A stretch of 49,083 nucleotides of DNA from Klebsiella indica. Lineage in GTDB: Bacteria; Pseudomonadota; Gammaproteobacteria; Enterobacterales; Enterobacteriaceae. Of the stretch, positions 1 to 8,914 are shown piece after piece. The stretch is from contig NZ_VCHQ01000036.1 of NCBI RefSeq assembly GCF_005860775.1, forward strand, positions 1-49,083. The letters are read 5' to 3'. The notes beneath the pieces are model-generated. The model was given only the letters and a program-made list of their open reading frames with translations, searched no databases and had not been told where the DNA came from. The position numbers and the translations under genes were made by a program. Each line of letters starts with the position of its first letter. Position 1 is the stretch's first letter.

Positions 1-252
1 TAGTACGAGAGGACCGGAGTGGACGCATCACTGGTGTTCGGGTTGTCATGCCAATGGCACTGCCCGGTAGCTAAATGCGGAAGAGATAAGTGCTGAAAGC
101 ATCTAAGCACGAAACTTGCCCCGAGATGAGTTCTCCCTGAGACTTAGAGTCTCCTGAAGGAACGTTAAAGACGATGACGTTGATAGGCCGGGTGTGTAAG
201 CGCAGCGATGCGTTGAGCTAACCGGTACTAATGAACCGTGAGGCTTAACCTT
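1..252 (+). rRNA. rrl: 23S ribosomal RNA, 3' end (partial)
   Basis: The window opens inside the 3' end of 23S rRNA. It begins at the sarcin-ricin loop (AGTACGAGAGGACC) and ends with the enterobacterial 3' terminus GAGGCTTAACCTT at 252. A 188-bp spacer without a tRNA separates it from 5S rRNA. The flanking genes (5S, tRNA-Asp, then yafC/yafD) match the rrnH operon of E. coli. The 5' part lies outside the window. Confidence 0.98.
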
Positions 253-440
253 ACAACGCCGAAGATGTTTTGGCGGACTGAGAGACGATTTTCAGCTTAG
301 ATTCAGAGTCCGAAGGATTTTGCGCTGAGACAAGGCGGCAAACGAAGGAAAGGAAGGAGCATACTGAGGTATGTGACTGACTTTACGAGAGCAGCCAACG
401 CAATATCAGTGCGAAAGACACAGGACAGAGCACAAGAATT

Positions 441-560
441 TGCCTGGCGGCCGTAGCGCGGTGGTCCCACCTGACCCCATGCCGAACTCAGAAGTGAAAC
501 GCCGTAGCGCCGATGGTAGTGTGGGGTCTCCCCATGCGAGAGTAGGGAACTGCCAGGCAT
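441..560 (+). rRNA. rrf: 5S ribosomal RNA
   Basis: A complete 120-nt 5S rRNA. It starts TGCCTGGCGGCC and ends TGCCAGGCAT, and these ends pair to form helix I. It is essentially the E. coli sequence. It is followed after 54 bp by tRNA-Asp in the same operon. Confidence 0.98.
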
Positions 561-614
561 CAAATTAAGCAGTCACACCGGGGCATAAAACCGGTGGTTG
601 CAGAAGTATTCGGT

Positions 615-691
615 GGAGCGGTAGTTCAGTCGGTTAGAATACCTGCCTGTCACGCAGGGGGTCGCGGGTTCGAGTCCCGTCCGTTCCGCCA
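615..691 (+). tRNA. aspU: tRNA-Asp (anticodon GTC), distal tRNA of the rRNA operon
   Basis: A 77-nt tRNA with encoded CCA. The acceptor stem GGAGCGG pairs with CCGTTCC, the anticodon loop reads CTGTCAC (anticodon GTC), and the T-loop is GGTTCGAGTCC. It is identical base for base to the second tRNA-Asp at 8182-8258. It is cotranscribed with 23S and 5S and is followed by a terminator. Confidence 0.98.
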
Positions 692-700
692 CTTATTAAA

Positions 701-730
701 AGCCCTGAACGTTTGTTCAGGGCTTTTTTG
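701..730 (+). terminator. Rho-independent terminator of the rRNA operon
   Basis: AGCCCTGAAC, a short loop, then GTTCAGGGCT followed by a T-run, immediately after the tRNA-Asp. This ends the rRNA/tRNA transcript. Confidence 0.93.
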
Positions 731-750
731 CTTTTTGCATACCATTTAGC

Positions 751-879
751 GATCATATTAATACCTGGATTTTGTCACTCGATGATAGCAACTTGAGTGC
801 CGTGCTGGCGGGTAACGATTGCTTGATTAAACCGGAAACTCGCATCATGCGTTCCCTGTACGCTAAAACCCTTTTATAG
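751..879 (+). pseudogene. Possible C-terminal remnant of an aldo/keto reductase gene
   Basis: An open frame without a start codon runs to TAG at 877-879 and encodes a protein-like tail (about SLDDSNLSAVLAGNDCL, then IKPE). In E. coli this position, between the rrnH tRNA-Asp and yafC, is occupied by dkgB, an aldo/keto reductase. The tail has the same pattern of an LD pair, an alanine-rich helix and a final PE as the DkgB C-terminus. The rest of the reductase is absent: the tRNA terminator lies directly upstream. The similarity is read by eye, so the identity is tentative. The frame overlaps the 3' end of yafC (874-1776, opposite strand) by 6 bp. Confidence 0.3.
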
Positions 880-1776
880 CGCTTTAGGGAGTTGTTTCGC
901 ATGTTCACTGAGAAAATCGATAAATGCCCTTATTCGCGTGCTTACGGCTTTGTCGCTGTAGTAAACAGCATTAAACGGCATTTCAATCGGCAGTCGTTTG
1001 TCGGCCAGTAGCTCAACAAACTCACCTCCGGCAATTTCTTTATCTACCATATAATCGGACAGGCAGGCGATACCATTACCGGCCAAACACAACTGCTTGA
1101 TTGTTTCTCCGCTATTCGACGATATCTCGCTTTTGATCTCCAGTAACTGACCATCGCAACAGGAGATCGGCCAGGTATTTAATGAAACAGGTTCACTAAA
1201 ACCCAGACACTGGTGATTTTTTAGTTCAGCGACTCTTTGTGGTGTTCCGTAACGTGCAAGATAGTCCGGAGACGCGATAATTTTTCGGTAGCTATTAAAC
1301 AATAGCCTGGCGCGCAGGCTGGAATCAGTCAGCGTACCGGCGCGAATGGCGACATCAACTTTTCGTTCAATCAAATTGATGAAGGTTTCGGATGAGACGA
1401 GCGTAAGGCTGATCTGCGGGTAGCGTTCACGGAAGGGCTTTATCAATGGCATCAGGAAATGCAATATCACTGGCGTAGCCGCATCAACGCGTAACAATCC
1501 TCCCGGTGTCGTCCGACTCTCCAGAAGCTCATTTTCGGCGGCGGTCATCTCCTGAAGTACAACCTGCATTCGTCGGAAATAGCGCTCTCCCTCTTCAGTC
1601 AGCCTTAGCTGGCGTGTAGTGCGGTTAAGCAAGCTTACGCCGAGTTTTGCTTCCAGCTTTTTCACCGCCCGACTGATTGCGGAATTGGCTTGTCCTAACT
1701 GTGCCGCTGCGCGGCTAAAGCTGCCATTCTCTACCACGGCGACAAAGATAGCGATTTCTTCTGAGGTAGCTCTCAT
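874..1776 (-). CDS. yafC: LysR-type transcriptional regulator YafC
   Basis: A 300-residue LysR-family regulator, close to the usual length. The N-terminal winged helix-turn-helix spans about residues 5-64 ([22 protein letters not shown]). It is followed by the linker helix and a periplasmic-binding-like effector domain from about residue 90 to 295. It is the orthologue of E. coli YafC by both sequence and position. The target genes are not known to me. LysR regulators often control a divergent neighbour; here that would be yafD, across a 336-bp gap, but this is only inference. Confidence 0.93.
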   Translation of the reverse strand: MRATSEEIAIFVAVVENGSFSRAAAQLGQANSAISRAVKKLEAKLGVSLLNRTTRQLRLTEEGERYFRRMQVVLQEMTAAENELLESRTTPGGLLRVDAATPVILHFLMPLIKPFRERYPQISLTLVSSETFINLIERKVDVAIRAGTLTDSSLRARLLFNSYRKIIASPDYLARYGTPQRVAELKNHQCLGFSEPVSLNTWPISCCDGQLLEIKSEISSNSGETIKQLCLAGNGIACLSDYMVDKEIAGGEFVELLADKRLPIEMPFNAVYYSDKAVSTRIRAFIDFLSEHAKQLPKAL

Positions 1777-2112
1777 TATTGCTCTTGTGGCAAAACGACA
1801 CGGTTATTTTGACTAGTTTTGTTATTTAAACACCTCTTCATACCTGGTGTCACCTGAATCCTGACAATGTGGAGCACTATCCCTCGGTGGCGACTGTCCA
1901 TACTTCCGCCCTGAATATAATTTGGCGAAAACGTTAGGGTGTTGTGTGTCGGGAAGGATGAAAGGTGTCGTTTAATAAGCCCTGGTCGGGAGCTATGCGC
2001 TTTTACGTGGAAGATTCAAGGTTTCTGGTGAATTGCATTGAAAGTGTATACAAAAATCCCTATAACAGAAGAACCAGTCGCAGTCAGGCTGGTTTCCTGT
2101 TATCGAGGTTTG
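1777..2112. promoter_or_regulatory. yafC-yafD divergent intergenic region with a leader hairpin
   Basis: This 336-bp gap separates divergent yafC and yafD. The last part holds a strong stem: ATAACAG (2062-2068) pairs with CTGTTAT (2097-2103), and AACCAG (2072-2077) pairs with CTGGTT (2089-2094) inside it. It ends one base before the yafD Shine-Dalgarno GAGG. A TTG-initiated in-frame extension of yafD (from 2038) is open across it. I consider the extension non-coding, because family members start near the ATG at 2113. Confidence 0.5.
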
Positions 2113-2919
2113 ATGCCTAAATTGCGAAAGAATACCTATGCCATGCGCTTTGTTGCCGGACAGCCAGCGGAGAGGATTTTACCTCCGGGGGCGTTTGCAG
2201 GCATGATGCCGGTTTTTCCTGCCGGAGAGCCGTTAAGTTCGGATGAAAAAATCCGCGTGCTGGTATGGAACATCTTCAAACAGCAGCGCGCTGAGTGGAA
2301 ATCGGTGCTTAATAATTTTGGCAAAGATGCGCATCTGGTGCTGTTACAGGAAGCGCAAACCACGCCTGAATTAGTAAAATTCGCCACCTCTAATTATCTG
2401 GCCGCTGATCAGGTTCCGGCGCTGGTATTGCCTCAACACCCTTCTGGCGTGATGACGTTAGCCTCTGCGCACCCTGTGTATTGCTGCCCATTACGTGAAC
2501 GGGAGCCGATACTTCGGCTGGCGAAATCGGCGTTAGTTACCGTTTATCCGTTGCCGGATTCTCGTCTGTTGATGGTAGTGAATATTCATGCGGTTAACTT
2601 CAGTATTGGTGTTGATGTTTACAGTAAGCAACTGTTGCCGATTGGCGACCAGATTGCCCATCACAGTGGGCCGGTGATTATGGCGGGCGATTTTAATGCC
2701 TGGAGCCGTCCGCGAATGAACGCCTTATATCGCTTTGCGCGTGAAATGTCGCTGCGTGAGGTCCGCTTCTCTGACGATCAGCGCCGCCGCACTTTTGGCC
2801 GTCCGCTCGATTTCGTGTTCTACCGGGGATTAAGCGTACACGATGCTTCCGTCCTGGTGACGCGTGCTTCCGATCACAACCCGCTACTCGTCGAATTTAG
2901 TCCCGGCAAGCCTGATTAA
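2113..2919 (+). CDS. yafD: Endonuclease/exonuclease/phosphatase-family protein YafD
   Basis: A 268-residue protein of the EEP (DNase I-like) superfamily. Motifs are visible: LVWNIFKQQ for the first metal-binding Asn, LLQEAQT with the catalytic Glu, IMAGDFNAW, and the C-terminal ASDHNP. It matches E. coli YafD along its length. I chose ATG 2113 because it has GAGG four bases upstream and gives the family N-terminus ([11 protein letters not shown]). A longer TTG start at 2038 would add 25 unconserved residues. The substrate is not established here. It is followed 83 bp later by yafE. Confidence 0.93.
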   Translation: MPKLRKNTYAMRFVAGQPAERILPPGAFAGMMPVFPAGEPLSSDEKIRVLVWNIFKQQRAEWKSVLNNFGKDAHLVLLQEAQTTPELVKFATSNYLAADQVPALVLPQHPSGVMTLASAHPVYCCPLREREPILRLAKSALVTVYPLPDSRLLMVVNIHAVNFSIGVDVYSKQLLPIGDQIAHHSGPVIMAGDFNAWSRPRMNALYRFAREMSLREVRFSDDQRRRTFGRPLDFVFYRGLSVHDASVLVTRASDHNPLLVEFSPGKPD

Positions 2920-3002
2920 TTAAGGTATGTCAGGCCTGCCACGGGGCAGGCCGGCGTAAGCCTGGTGCTGCCTTTATTACTCAAATAGCCGAAGGAAATG
3001 CA

Positions 3003-3773
3003 ATGACAACACGCTCTCATCATGACAACGTCGAAAAACAGTTTGGTTCACAGGCCAGCGCTTATCTGACCAGCGCCGTACACGCATCCGGGCGCGATCT
3101 GCAACGCCTGGCCGAAAGGCTGGCTGACTTCCCGCAGGCACAGGTGCTGGATATGGGATGCGGCGCTGGACATGCCAGTTTTGCTGCGGCAGGGAAGGTT
3201 GCGCAGGTGACGGCGTATGATTTATCCAGACAGATGCTGGACGTTGTGGTTCAGGCCGCCGGGGATAAAGGTCTGGCTAATATTGTGACTCAGCAGGGGT
3301 ATGCCGAGTCTTTGCCTTTTGCTGACAGCAGCTTTGATGTGGTGATTAGCCGCTATTCTGCACATCACTGGCATGATGTTGGACAGGCATTACGTGAAGT
3401 GAAGCGGGTACTGAAACCAGGCGGTGTGCTGATTATTATGGATGTTATGTCCCCCGGGCATCCGGTTCGCGATGTCTGGTTACAGACCGTCGAGGCGCTG
3501 CGCGATACTTCCCATGTCCGTAACTATTCCAGCGGTGAATGGCTGGCAATGGCGAACGAGGCGGGACTGGCGATTAATCATCTGCTGACCGACCGTTTGC
3601 CGCTGGCGTTCAGTTCATGGGTGGCACGGATGCGAACGCCTGCGGCGCTGGTGGAAGCCATTCGCTTATATCAGGAGAGCGCATCGGCGGAGGTTAAAGC
3701 TTACTTTGCGTTGCAGCAGGATGGTTCGTTTACCAGCGATACGATTATGTTTGAGGCTCACAAGGCTCTCTGA
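3003..3773 (+). CDS. yafE: SAM-dependent methyltransferase YafE
   Basis: A 256-residue class I methyltransferase. SAM-binding motif I (VLDMGCGAGHASF) lies near residue 48, motif II (TAYDLSRQML) follows, and the post-motif region is VVISRYSAHHW. It belongs to the UbiE/BioC-like Methyltransf_11 group. It is full length, like the Salmonella orthologue. GGAA lies just upstream of the ATG. The methyl acceptor is not known. It runs toward mltD and shares a bidirectional terminator with it. Confidence 0.92.
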   Translation: MTTRSHHDNVEKQFGSQASAYLTSAVHASGRDLQRLAERLADFPQAQVLDMGCGAGHASFAAAGKVAQVTAYDLSRQMLDVVVQAAGDKGLANIVTQQGYAESLPFADSSFDVVISRYSAHHWHDVGQALREVKRVLKPGGVLIIMDVMSPGHPVRDVWLQTVEALRDTSHVRNYSSGEWLAMANEAGLAINHLLTDRLPLAFSSWVARMRTPAALVEAIRLYQESASAEVKAYFALQQDGSFTSDTIMFEAHKAL

Positions 3774-3790
3774 AGCAGAGAAAAACAAAA

Positions 3791-3814
3791 GGCACCGGGT
3801 GGGTGCCTTTTTTG
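3791..3814. terminator. Bidirectional rho-independent terminator between yafE and mltD
   Basis: GGCACC and GGTGCC form the stem. It is flanked by A-rich sequence on the left and TTTTTT on the right, so it can terminate both convergent genes. Confidence 0.85.
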
Positions 3815-3828
3815 TGTTTACTGAATCA

Positions 3829-5199
3829 TCAGGATTCTGGGCTGTCGCTGTTTTTCACAAATAGCGTCAACTGATCGCCCGGCTTCAGGTTGTCAGTATC
3901 GCTATTCCAGCGCATCACATCACGGATGTTTACGCCGTGGCGCCGGGCAATACTCGACAGCGAATCACCTTTACGCACGCGATAGGTAATGCTGCCGTTG
4001 TTGTTGCTTGCCAGTCGCTCTGCACTGGTACCTGCGCCAATCACCAGATTCTGACCCACTCTGATGTTTGAACCGCGAATGCCATTCCATTGCTGCAGAT
4101 CTTTCGTCGATACACCGAGGCGCGATGCGATACCGGAAATCGTGTCGCCAGAACGCACCCGGTAGCTACGGCTGATCAACGCGCTGTTATCCGCAAGCTG
4201 AGTCGGCTGCACAGCGGCAATATCGTCGGAGGCCAGAGACTCACGCAACTGTGCTGCATGTTTCTGCGGCACCAGCACGTATTTTGGCCCATTCGCGCCA
4301 AGTGTTGGCCCTTTGACGCCCGCATTGAAGCGCTTCAGCTTACTTACTGGCATTCCTGCCATATCGGCTAGCTGTGTAATCTCAACCGGCGTGTCGAGGC
4401 GCACGCGCGCCAGTGCACGACTTTCATCTGCCGTGGGCAGCTTCACACCATAACGCTTGCTGTTCTTGAGAATATCGCTCAGTGCCAGCATTTTCGGAAC
4501 ATATATTCTGGTTTCCCGTGGTAATGAGAGCGACCAGAAATCAGTGGGCTTGCCACGAGATTTGTTCGCTTTGATAGCCTTCATTACCCGGCCTTCGCCG
4601 CTGTTATAGGCTGCGATGGTTAACAACCAGTCTCCGTCGAACATTTTGTTCAGACGTTGCATCATGTTTAACGCTGCCGTTGTCGAGGCAACGACGTCAC
4701 GACGGGCATCATAATTGTGAGTCTGTTTCAAACCATAATTGCGCCCGGTACTCGGAATGATCTGCCAGATGCCGGCAGCATTAGCGCCAGATGTCGCATA
4801 TGGGTTAAAAGCGCTCTCCACTATGGGTAGTAATACCAGCTCCATAGGCATGTTACGTTTCTTAACTTGCCCGGCTATCCAGTACATATACGGCTCTGCC
4901 CGTAAAGTTACATCGTGGAGATAGCTCTTGTTTCTTAAGTATTTCTGTTTTTGTTCGCGAATCCGGGCATTTTCCGGAATTCCCATCTTTAGCTCGTCGC
5001 CTATGGCCGTCCACAGATCCTGGTCTTGCGCGTAGAAGGTTCCATCATCTAACCAGCGCGCATGACTTGTGAACTTGCCTGCATCCCCTTGACTCGCTGC
5101 AGAAAGGCTCTGTGCGCGCTGTTGTACCGTGCCATCATGTTTAGATGCCTGGCACCCCACCAGCAGGACAGAGGCGAGTAAAATCGCTCGTGCCTTCAT
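3829..5199 (-). CDS. mltD: Membrane-bound lytic murein transglycosylase D
   Basis: A 456-residue lipoprotein that cleaves the glycan strands of peptidoglycan in the periplasm, forming 1,6-anhydro-muramyl ends. The signal peptide ends in the lipobox LLVGC, with the lipidated Cys at residue 16. The SLT catalytic domain spans about 110-240: the catalytic Glu is in VESAF (E128), followed by GIWQIIPSTGRNYGL and AAYNSGEGRV. Two LysM peptidoglycan-binding repeats occupy about 345-390 and 405-450 (YRVRSGDTISGIA and YRVRKGDSLSSIA). Length and order match E. coli MltD. gloB lies next on the same strand with a 71-bp gap. Confidence 0.97.
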   Translation of the reverse strand: MKARAILLASVLLVGCQASKHDGTVQQRAQSLSAASQGDAGKFTSHARWLDDGTFYAQDQDLWTAIGDELKMGIPENARIREQKQKYLRNKSYLHDVTLRAEPYMYWIAGQVKKRNMPMELVLLPIVESAFNPYATSGANAAGIWQIIPSTGRNYGLKQTHNYDARRDVVASTTAALNMMQRLNKMFDGDWLLTIAAYNSGEGRVMKAIKANKSRGKPTDFWSLSLPRETRIYVPKMLALSDILKNSKRYGVKLPTADESRALARVRLDTPVEITQLADMAGMPVSKLKRFNAGVKGPTLGANGPKYVLVPQKHAAQLRESLASDDIAAVQPTQLADNSALISRSYRVRSGDTISGIASRLGVSTKDLQQWNGIRGSNIRVGQNLVIGAGTSAERLASNNNGSITYRVRKGDSLSSIARRHGVNIRDVMRWNSDTDNLKPGDQLTLFVKNSDSPES

Positions 5200-5270
5200 G
5201 TGTGTGTCAATAGTTGCTTAAAAGACGAGCAAGGATAACGGTGAAGTCGACTGAAGACAAGAATTAAATA

Positions 5271-6026
5271 TCAGAAGTCGTCTTTCTTTGACCTTAACCA
5301 GGCAAATCTTTTTGCAGAGTGTTGCAAATTTGTTTCTTTGGATATTTCTTGAATCAAATCATGATCATCTGTGCGTAAAAATAAATTTATACGGCGCTCG
5401 TTTTTCAGCGTTACGGGGAGCGTTTTTTGTTTTTTTGCGCGTAACTCCTTAACTTTGCGATAGTAATCATTTATATCTCTATCATGGGGCAGGATGCTTA
5501 ATGCAAACTTCATATTTGCTAAAGTATACTCATGTGCGCAACATATTAGCGTTTCCTCAGGAAGCGCATTAATCTTCTTAAATGATTGATACATCTGCTC
5601 TGCTGTCCCTTCAAATAATCTGCCGCAGCCGCCGGAAAACAGGGTATCGCCACAAAATAGATAAGGTTTTGTGAAGAAGCAGATGTGTCCTAAAGTGTGA
5701 CCTGGAGTGGCAAAAATTGAAAATTCGTGCCCCAAAACGGAAATGCTTTCTCCGTCAGCCACGACATGGGTCGTTCCCTTATTCTGGGTTTCCGCTGGCC
5801 CATAAACCGTGATCGCCGGGAACGCTTCACAGAGTTGTTTTACGCCGCCCACATGGTCGTGGTGGTGATGCGTTAAGAAAATAGCTTCCGGTTGCCAGTG
5901 ATGTTGTTCGATTGCTGCCAGTACGGGAGCGGCTTCACCTGGGTCGACGATCAGACAGCGTCCGCTATCCTCACTAAGAACCCAGATGTAGTTGTCCTGC
6001 AATGCGGGAATACTGATAAGATTCAT
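5271..6026 (-). CDS. gloB: Hydroxyacylglutathione hydrolase (glyoxalase II)
   Basis: A 251-residue metallo-beta-lactamase-fold enzyme. It hydrolyses S-D-lactoylglutathione to D-lactate and glutathione, the second step of methylglyoxal detoxification. The binuclear metal motif [10 protein letters not shown] is at about residues 52-61. Further ligands are in ATPGHTLGH and [17 protein letters not shown], and the glutathione-binding C-terminus includes [12 protein letters not shown]. The length equals that of E. coli GloB. It is divergent from yafS with 33 bp between the starts, so the promoters must overlap. The last third is more AT-rich than the neighbouring genes. Confidence 0.97.
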   Translation of the reverse strand: MNLISIPALQDNYIWVLSEDSGRCLIVDPGEAAPVLAAIEQHHWQPEAIFLTHHHHDHVGGVKQLCEAFPAITVYGPAETQNKGTTHVVADGESISVLGHEFSIFATPGHTLGHICFFTKPYLFCGDTLFSGGCGRLFEGTAEQMYQSFKKINALPEETLICCAHEYTLANMKFALSILPHDRDINDYYRKVKELRAKKQKTLPVTLKNERRINLFLRTDDHDLIQEISKETNLQHSAKRFAWLRSKKDDF

Positions 6027-6059
6027 AAATTACCTCTTAAAGCGTAGCGGAAGGTTGCG

Positions 6060-6782
6060 ATGAAGCCGGCAAGGATACCTCATACAGTTACAGCGCCTGA
6101 ACATTGGTCCAGCATGCCGTGGGGCGAATATTATCGCGAATCGCTGGAACGGCAGATGAAACCGTGGCTGGCTAAATTATATGGCTTTCATTTACTTAAG
6201 ATTGGCAATCTGAGCGCGGAAATCAATACTGAGTCTTGCGCTATTTCTCATCAGGTCAATGTCTCTTTACAGGGCAATCCGATGCAGGTAATGGCGGATC
6301 CTCTCCATCTCCCCTTTGCGGAGAAATCCGTTGATGCCTGCCTGCTGGCGCACACTTTACCATGGTGTAATGATCCGCATCGTCTGCTGAGAGAAGCTGA
6401 CAGAGTGTTAATTGATGATGGCTGGATAATTTTAACCAGTTTTAACCCTGTGAGTCTGATGGGGTTGCGCAAGCTGGCACCTGTATTACGCAATAAGTGT
6501 CCGTATAACAGTCGCATGTTTACGCTAATGCGCCAGATGGACTGGCTGGCGTTACTTAATTTTGAGGTTTTACACTATGGTCGTCATCAGGTTCTGCCGT
6601 GGTCTCGTTATGGGGGAAAATTGCTTAGTACGCATCTCCCTGCGTTGGGATGTTTGCAATTGATTATCGCGCGTAAGCGCACGATCCCCTTGACGCTGAA
6701 TCCCATGAAATCAAGCAAAGCGAAAAACCGGATACGCCAGGTGGTGGGCGCCACACGACAGTGGCGCAAGAGGCAGAATTAA
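6060..6782 (+). CDS. yafS: SAM-dependent methyltransferase-like protein YafS
   Basis: A 240-residue protein orthologous by position and sequence to E. coli YafS, a class I methyltransferase-fold protein of unproven substrate. The SAM-binding glycine motif is poorly conserved. The recognisable parts are [25 protein letters not shown] and [21 protein letters not shown]. Its stop codon overlaps the rnhA stop by 4 bp on the opposite strand. Confidence 0.9.
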   Translation: MKPARIPHTVTAPEHWSSMPWGEYYRESLERQMKPWLAKLYGFHLLKIGNLSAEINTESCAISHQVNVSLQGNPMQVMADPLHLPFAEKSVDACLLAHTLPWCNDPHRLLREADRVLIDDGWIILTSFNPVSLMGLRKLAPVLRNKCPYNSRMFTLMRQMDWLALLNFEVLHYGRHQVLPWSRYGGKLLSTHLPALGCLQLIIARKRTIPLTLNPMKSSKAKNRIRQVVGATRQWRKRQN

Positions 6783-7252
6783 CCCTCTGTCTGTGTCTGA
6801 TATCCGGTATCATCCTGAGTAGGTGCTGCTGCTGCTGCGCGCGCCAGTTCGTCGCAGCGCTCGTTTTCAGGGTGTCCGGCATGGCCTTTGACCCATTCCC
6901 ATTTTATTTTGTGTTGCCCCAGGGCGGTATCCAGGCGTTGCCAGAGATCGACATTTTTGACTGGCTTTTTGTCCGCAGTTTTCCAGCCACGTTTTTTCCA
7001 GTTGTGGATCCATTGAGTAATCCCCTGTCTTACATACTGGCTGTCGGTGCTGAGAATGACTTCACACTGCTCTTTCAGCGCTTCCAGGGCGACGATGGCC
7101 GCCATCATCTCCATGCGGTTATTTGTTGTAAGGAAAAAACCTTCGCTGAAGGTTTTTTCCTTCCCCCGATAGCGTAAAATTGCACCGTAGCCGCCGGGGC
7201 CTGGATTTCCCAGGCAAGAACCATCGGTGAAAATTTCTACCTGTTTAAGCAT
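6779..7252 (-). CDS. rnhA: Ribonuclease HI
   Basis: A 157-residue RNase H that degrades the RNA strand of RNA-DNA hybrids. The catalytic carboxylates are in place: D10 (FTDGSC), E48 (NNRMEMM), D70 (LSTDSQ) and the C-terminal [10 protein letters not shown] placed the start at the Met of [11 protein letters not shown], as in E. coli; an in-frame upstream ATG at 7306 would add 18 unconserved residues. Residues 39-41 read FFL, where E. coli has YTR, just before the substrate-binding TTNN. The underlying DNA is a perfect palindrome (7130-7162, see findings). The C-terminal tail contains a short run of alanine codons. It is divergent from dnaQ. Confidence 0.97.
   Translation of the reverse strand: MLKQVEIFTDGSCLGNPGPGGYGAILRYRGKEKTFSEGFFLTTNNRMEMMAAIVALEALKEQCEVILSTDSQYVRQGITQWIHNWKKRGWKTADKKPVKNVDLWQRLDTALGQHKIKWEWVKGHAGHPENERCDELARAAAAAPTQDDTGYQTQTEG
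7130..7162. repeat. Perfect 15-bp-arm inverted repeat inside rnhA
   Basis: The arm AAGGAAAAAACCTTC (7130-7144), the loop GCT, then its exact reverse complement (7148-7162). It lies entirely within coding sequence, over rnhA codons about 31-41. The downstream half encodes residues that differ from those of relatives. Confidence 0.95.
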
Positions 7253-7317
7253 CTCTGGTAGACTTCCTGTAATTGAAATCGATACGTAAAACGGTAAGTC
7301 TGACATAAATGACCGCT

Positions 7318-8049
7318 ATGAGCACTGCAATTACTCGACAGATTGTTCTCGATACTGAAACCACCGGTATGAATCAGATTGGTGTGCACTATGAGGGGCA
7401 CAAGATAATCGAGATCGGCGCAGTGGAGGTAATCAACCGTCGCCTGACCGGGAATAACTTCCATGTCTATTTAAAGCCGGATCGACTGGTGGATCCTGAA
7501 GCGTTTGGCGTCCACGGTATTGCGGACGAATTTCTTATGGATAAGCCCGTGTTTGCTGATGTTGTCGATGAATTCCTCGATTACATTCGCGGTGCGGAGC
7601 TGGTCATCCATAACGCATCGTTCGATATCGGCTTTATGGACTATGAGTTCGCTAAACTGAACCGCGGAATTCCGAAAACGGATACGTTTTGCAAAGTTAC
7701 CGATAGCCTCGCCCTGGCGCGAAAAATGTTTCCCGGCAAGCGTAACAGTCTTGATGCGCTGTGCTCGCGATATGAAATAGATAACAGTAAACGAACGCTG
7801 CACGGCGCATTGCTCGATGCCCAGATCCTGGCCGATGTCTATCTGATGATGACCGGCGGTCAGACCACCATGGCTTTTTCAATGGAAGGAGAAGAGCAGC
7901 AGCAGGCCGGAGAAATGGGGATACAGCGTCTTGTTCGTGCTGCCAGTAAACTTCGCGTGATTTATGCCTCCGATGAAGAGCTGGTTAATCATGAATCACG
8001 GCTCGATTTGGTACAAAAGAAAGGCGGCAACTGCCTGTGGCGGGCCTGA
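7318..8049 (+). CDS. dnaQ: DNA polymerase III epsilon subunit (3'-5' proofreading exonuclease)
   Basis: A 243-residue proofreading subunit of the replicative polymerase. The DEDDh exonuclease motifs are present: D12 and E14 in VLDTETTG, NASFDIGFMD (Exo II), and TLHGALLDAQ with the catalytic His and Asp (Exo III). The polymerase-binding C-terminus ends in KKGGNCLWRA. An ATG three codons upstream (7309) is in frame. I chose the second ATG because it gives the family N-terminus MSTAITRQ. It is divergent from rnhA, as in E. coli. Confidence 0.97.
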   Translation: MSTAITRQIVLDTETTGMNQIGVHYEGHKIIEIGAVEVINRRLTGNNFHVYLKPDRLVDPEAFGVHGIADEFLMDKPVFADVVDEFLDYIRGAELVIHNASFDIGFMDYEFAKLNRGIPKTDTFCKVTDSLALARKMFPGKRNSLDALCSRYEIDNSKRTLHGALLDAQILADVYLMMTGGQTTMAFSMEGEEQQQAGEMGIQRLVRAASKLRVIYASDEELVNHESRLDLVQKKGGNCLWRA

Positions 8050-8124
8050 CGCGTTGTTAAATGTATTAAAAATAGTCTGGCGGGCGATTTTTGCAGCAAG
8101 CAATTATAAAATGAAGAAAAAGCG

Positions 8125-8153
8125 TTGACGCCGTAGAGGGGAATCCGTAATAT
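8125..8153 (+). promoter_or_regulatory. Sigma70 promoter of the second tRNA-Asp gene
   Basis: The -35 box TTGACG (8125-8130) and the -10 box TAATAT (8148-8153) are separated by exactly 17 bp. They lie about 30 bp upstream of the mature tRNA. The sequence after the -10 box is GC-containing, as in stringently controlled stable-RNA promoters. Confidence 0.85.
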
Positions 8154-8181
8154 TCGCCTCGTTCCCAAGGGGACAGTATGT

Positions 8182-8258
8182 GGAGCGGTAGTTCAGTCGG
8201 TTAGAATACCTGCCTGTCACGCAGGGGGTCGCGGGTTCGAGTCCCGTCCGTTCCGCCA
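8182..8258 (+). tRNA. aspV: tRNA-Asp (anticodon GTC)
   Basis: A 77-nt tRNA with encoded CCA, identical to the copy at 615-691. It is transcribed alone from its own promoter. In E. coli the same position is occupied by aspV. In Salmonella a large genomic island (SPI-6) lies immediately downstream. Here only a short scar of broken genes is present. Confidence 0.98.
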
Positions 8259-8294
8259 CATTTCATCAGAGTGTTTCAAACATTCTGATTTAAG

Positions 8295-8326
8295 AACCGC
8301 ACAATTTATATTGTGCGGTTTTTTTC
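8295..8326 (+). terminator. Rho-independent terminator after tRNA-Asp
   Basis: The stem AACCGCACAAT/ATTGTGCGGTT is followed by a run of Ts, 36 bp after the tRNA 3' end. Confidence 0.92.
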
Positions 8327-8418
8327 GTCCTGAATCGTTGTTCGGATTGCTGATTTCCCCTATCTCAAAGCCTGCTGTGATAATCGCAGGCAGCACCAAC
8401 AGGACGAACGCGGCTTTG

Positions 8419-8913
8419 TTATAAAAAACCCTGATTCATCAGGTCTGAAATATTAAGCATCCCACATACTTTTCTTTCCCGGTCGACAACAGGTAAGGCG
8501 GTGACCGAAGAGGGGCGCTTTTGCTGCATTTTCCGCAAAGCGACTTCAACCAGTTCATTTTCAAATACCCATTCCGGGGAGTGAGTCATCACCTCGCTGA
8601 TCGGATCGGTCAAATGTAAATTGTTATACATCACATAACGACGAATATCTCCGTCGGTGACGATGCCGATTAATTTCTGCTGTTTGTTGATGACAGAAGC
8701 CGCACCAGTTTTGCTGGATGTCATGGCGAATAAAACATCGAGAATAGTGGTCGTCGGCTGAACGGCACAGCAATCTTTCGCGGATTTCATCACGTCCCTG
8801 ACGTAGGTCAACAGGCGTTTTCCCAGTGAGCCGCCCGGATGATAAAAGGCAAAATCCTCTTTGTTGAATTTTCGGATTTGCATCAGGATAACGGCGAGGG
8901 TAGCCTCGCCGTT
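8419..8913 (-). pseudogene. KpsF/GutQ-type arabinose-5-phosphate isomerase, 3' remnant
   Basis: The open frame (from 9012) has unrelated sequence in its first ~33 codons. From about codon 35 it matches the C-terminal part of the KpsF/GutQ family: the end of the SIS domain (EDFAFYHPGGSLGKRLL) followed by a pair of CBS domains (GIVTDGDIRRY, then ALPVVDRERKVCGMLNISDL). The catalytic N-terminal half of the SIS domain is gone, so it cannot be an active isomerase. The break at about 8905-8915 abuts the truncated permease gene on the other strand. This looks like a deletion joining two genes of a lost sugar-acid or sugar-phosphate locus. Confidence 0.75.
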
Positions 8914-8914
8914 T

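Noticed and set aside
303..563. Minus-strand ORF over the 5S rRNA and its upstream spacer
   Set aside because: It overlaps the 5S rRNA gene and has no protein character.
8217..8399. Minus-strand ORF ending in RDSNPRPPA over tRNA-Asp
   Set aside because: It is the well-known false translation of a tRNA gene and its terminator.
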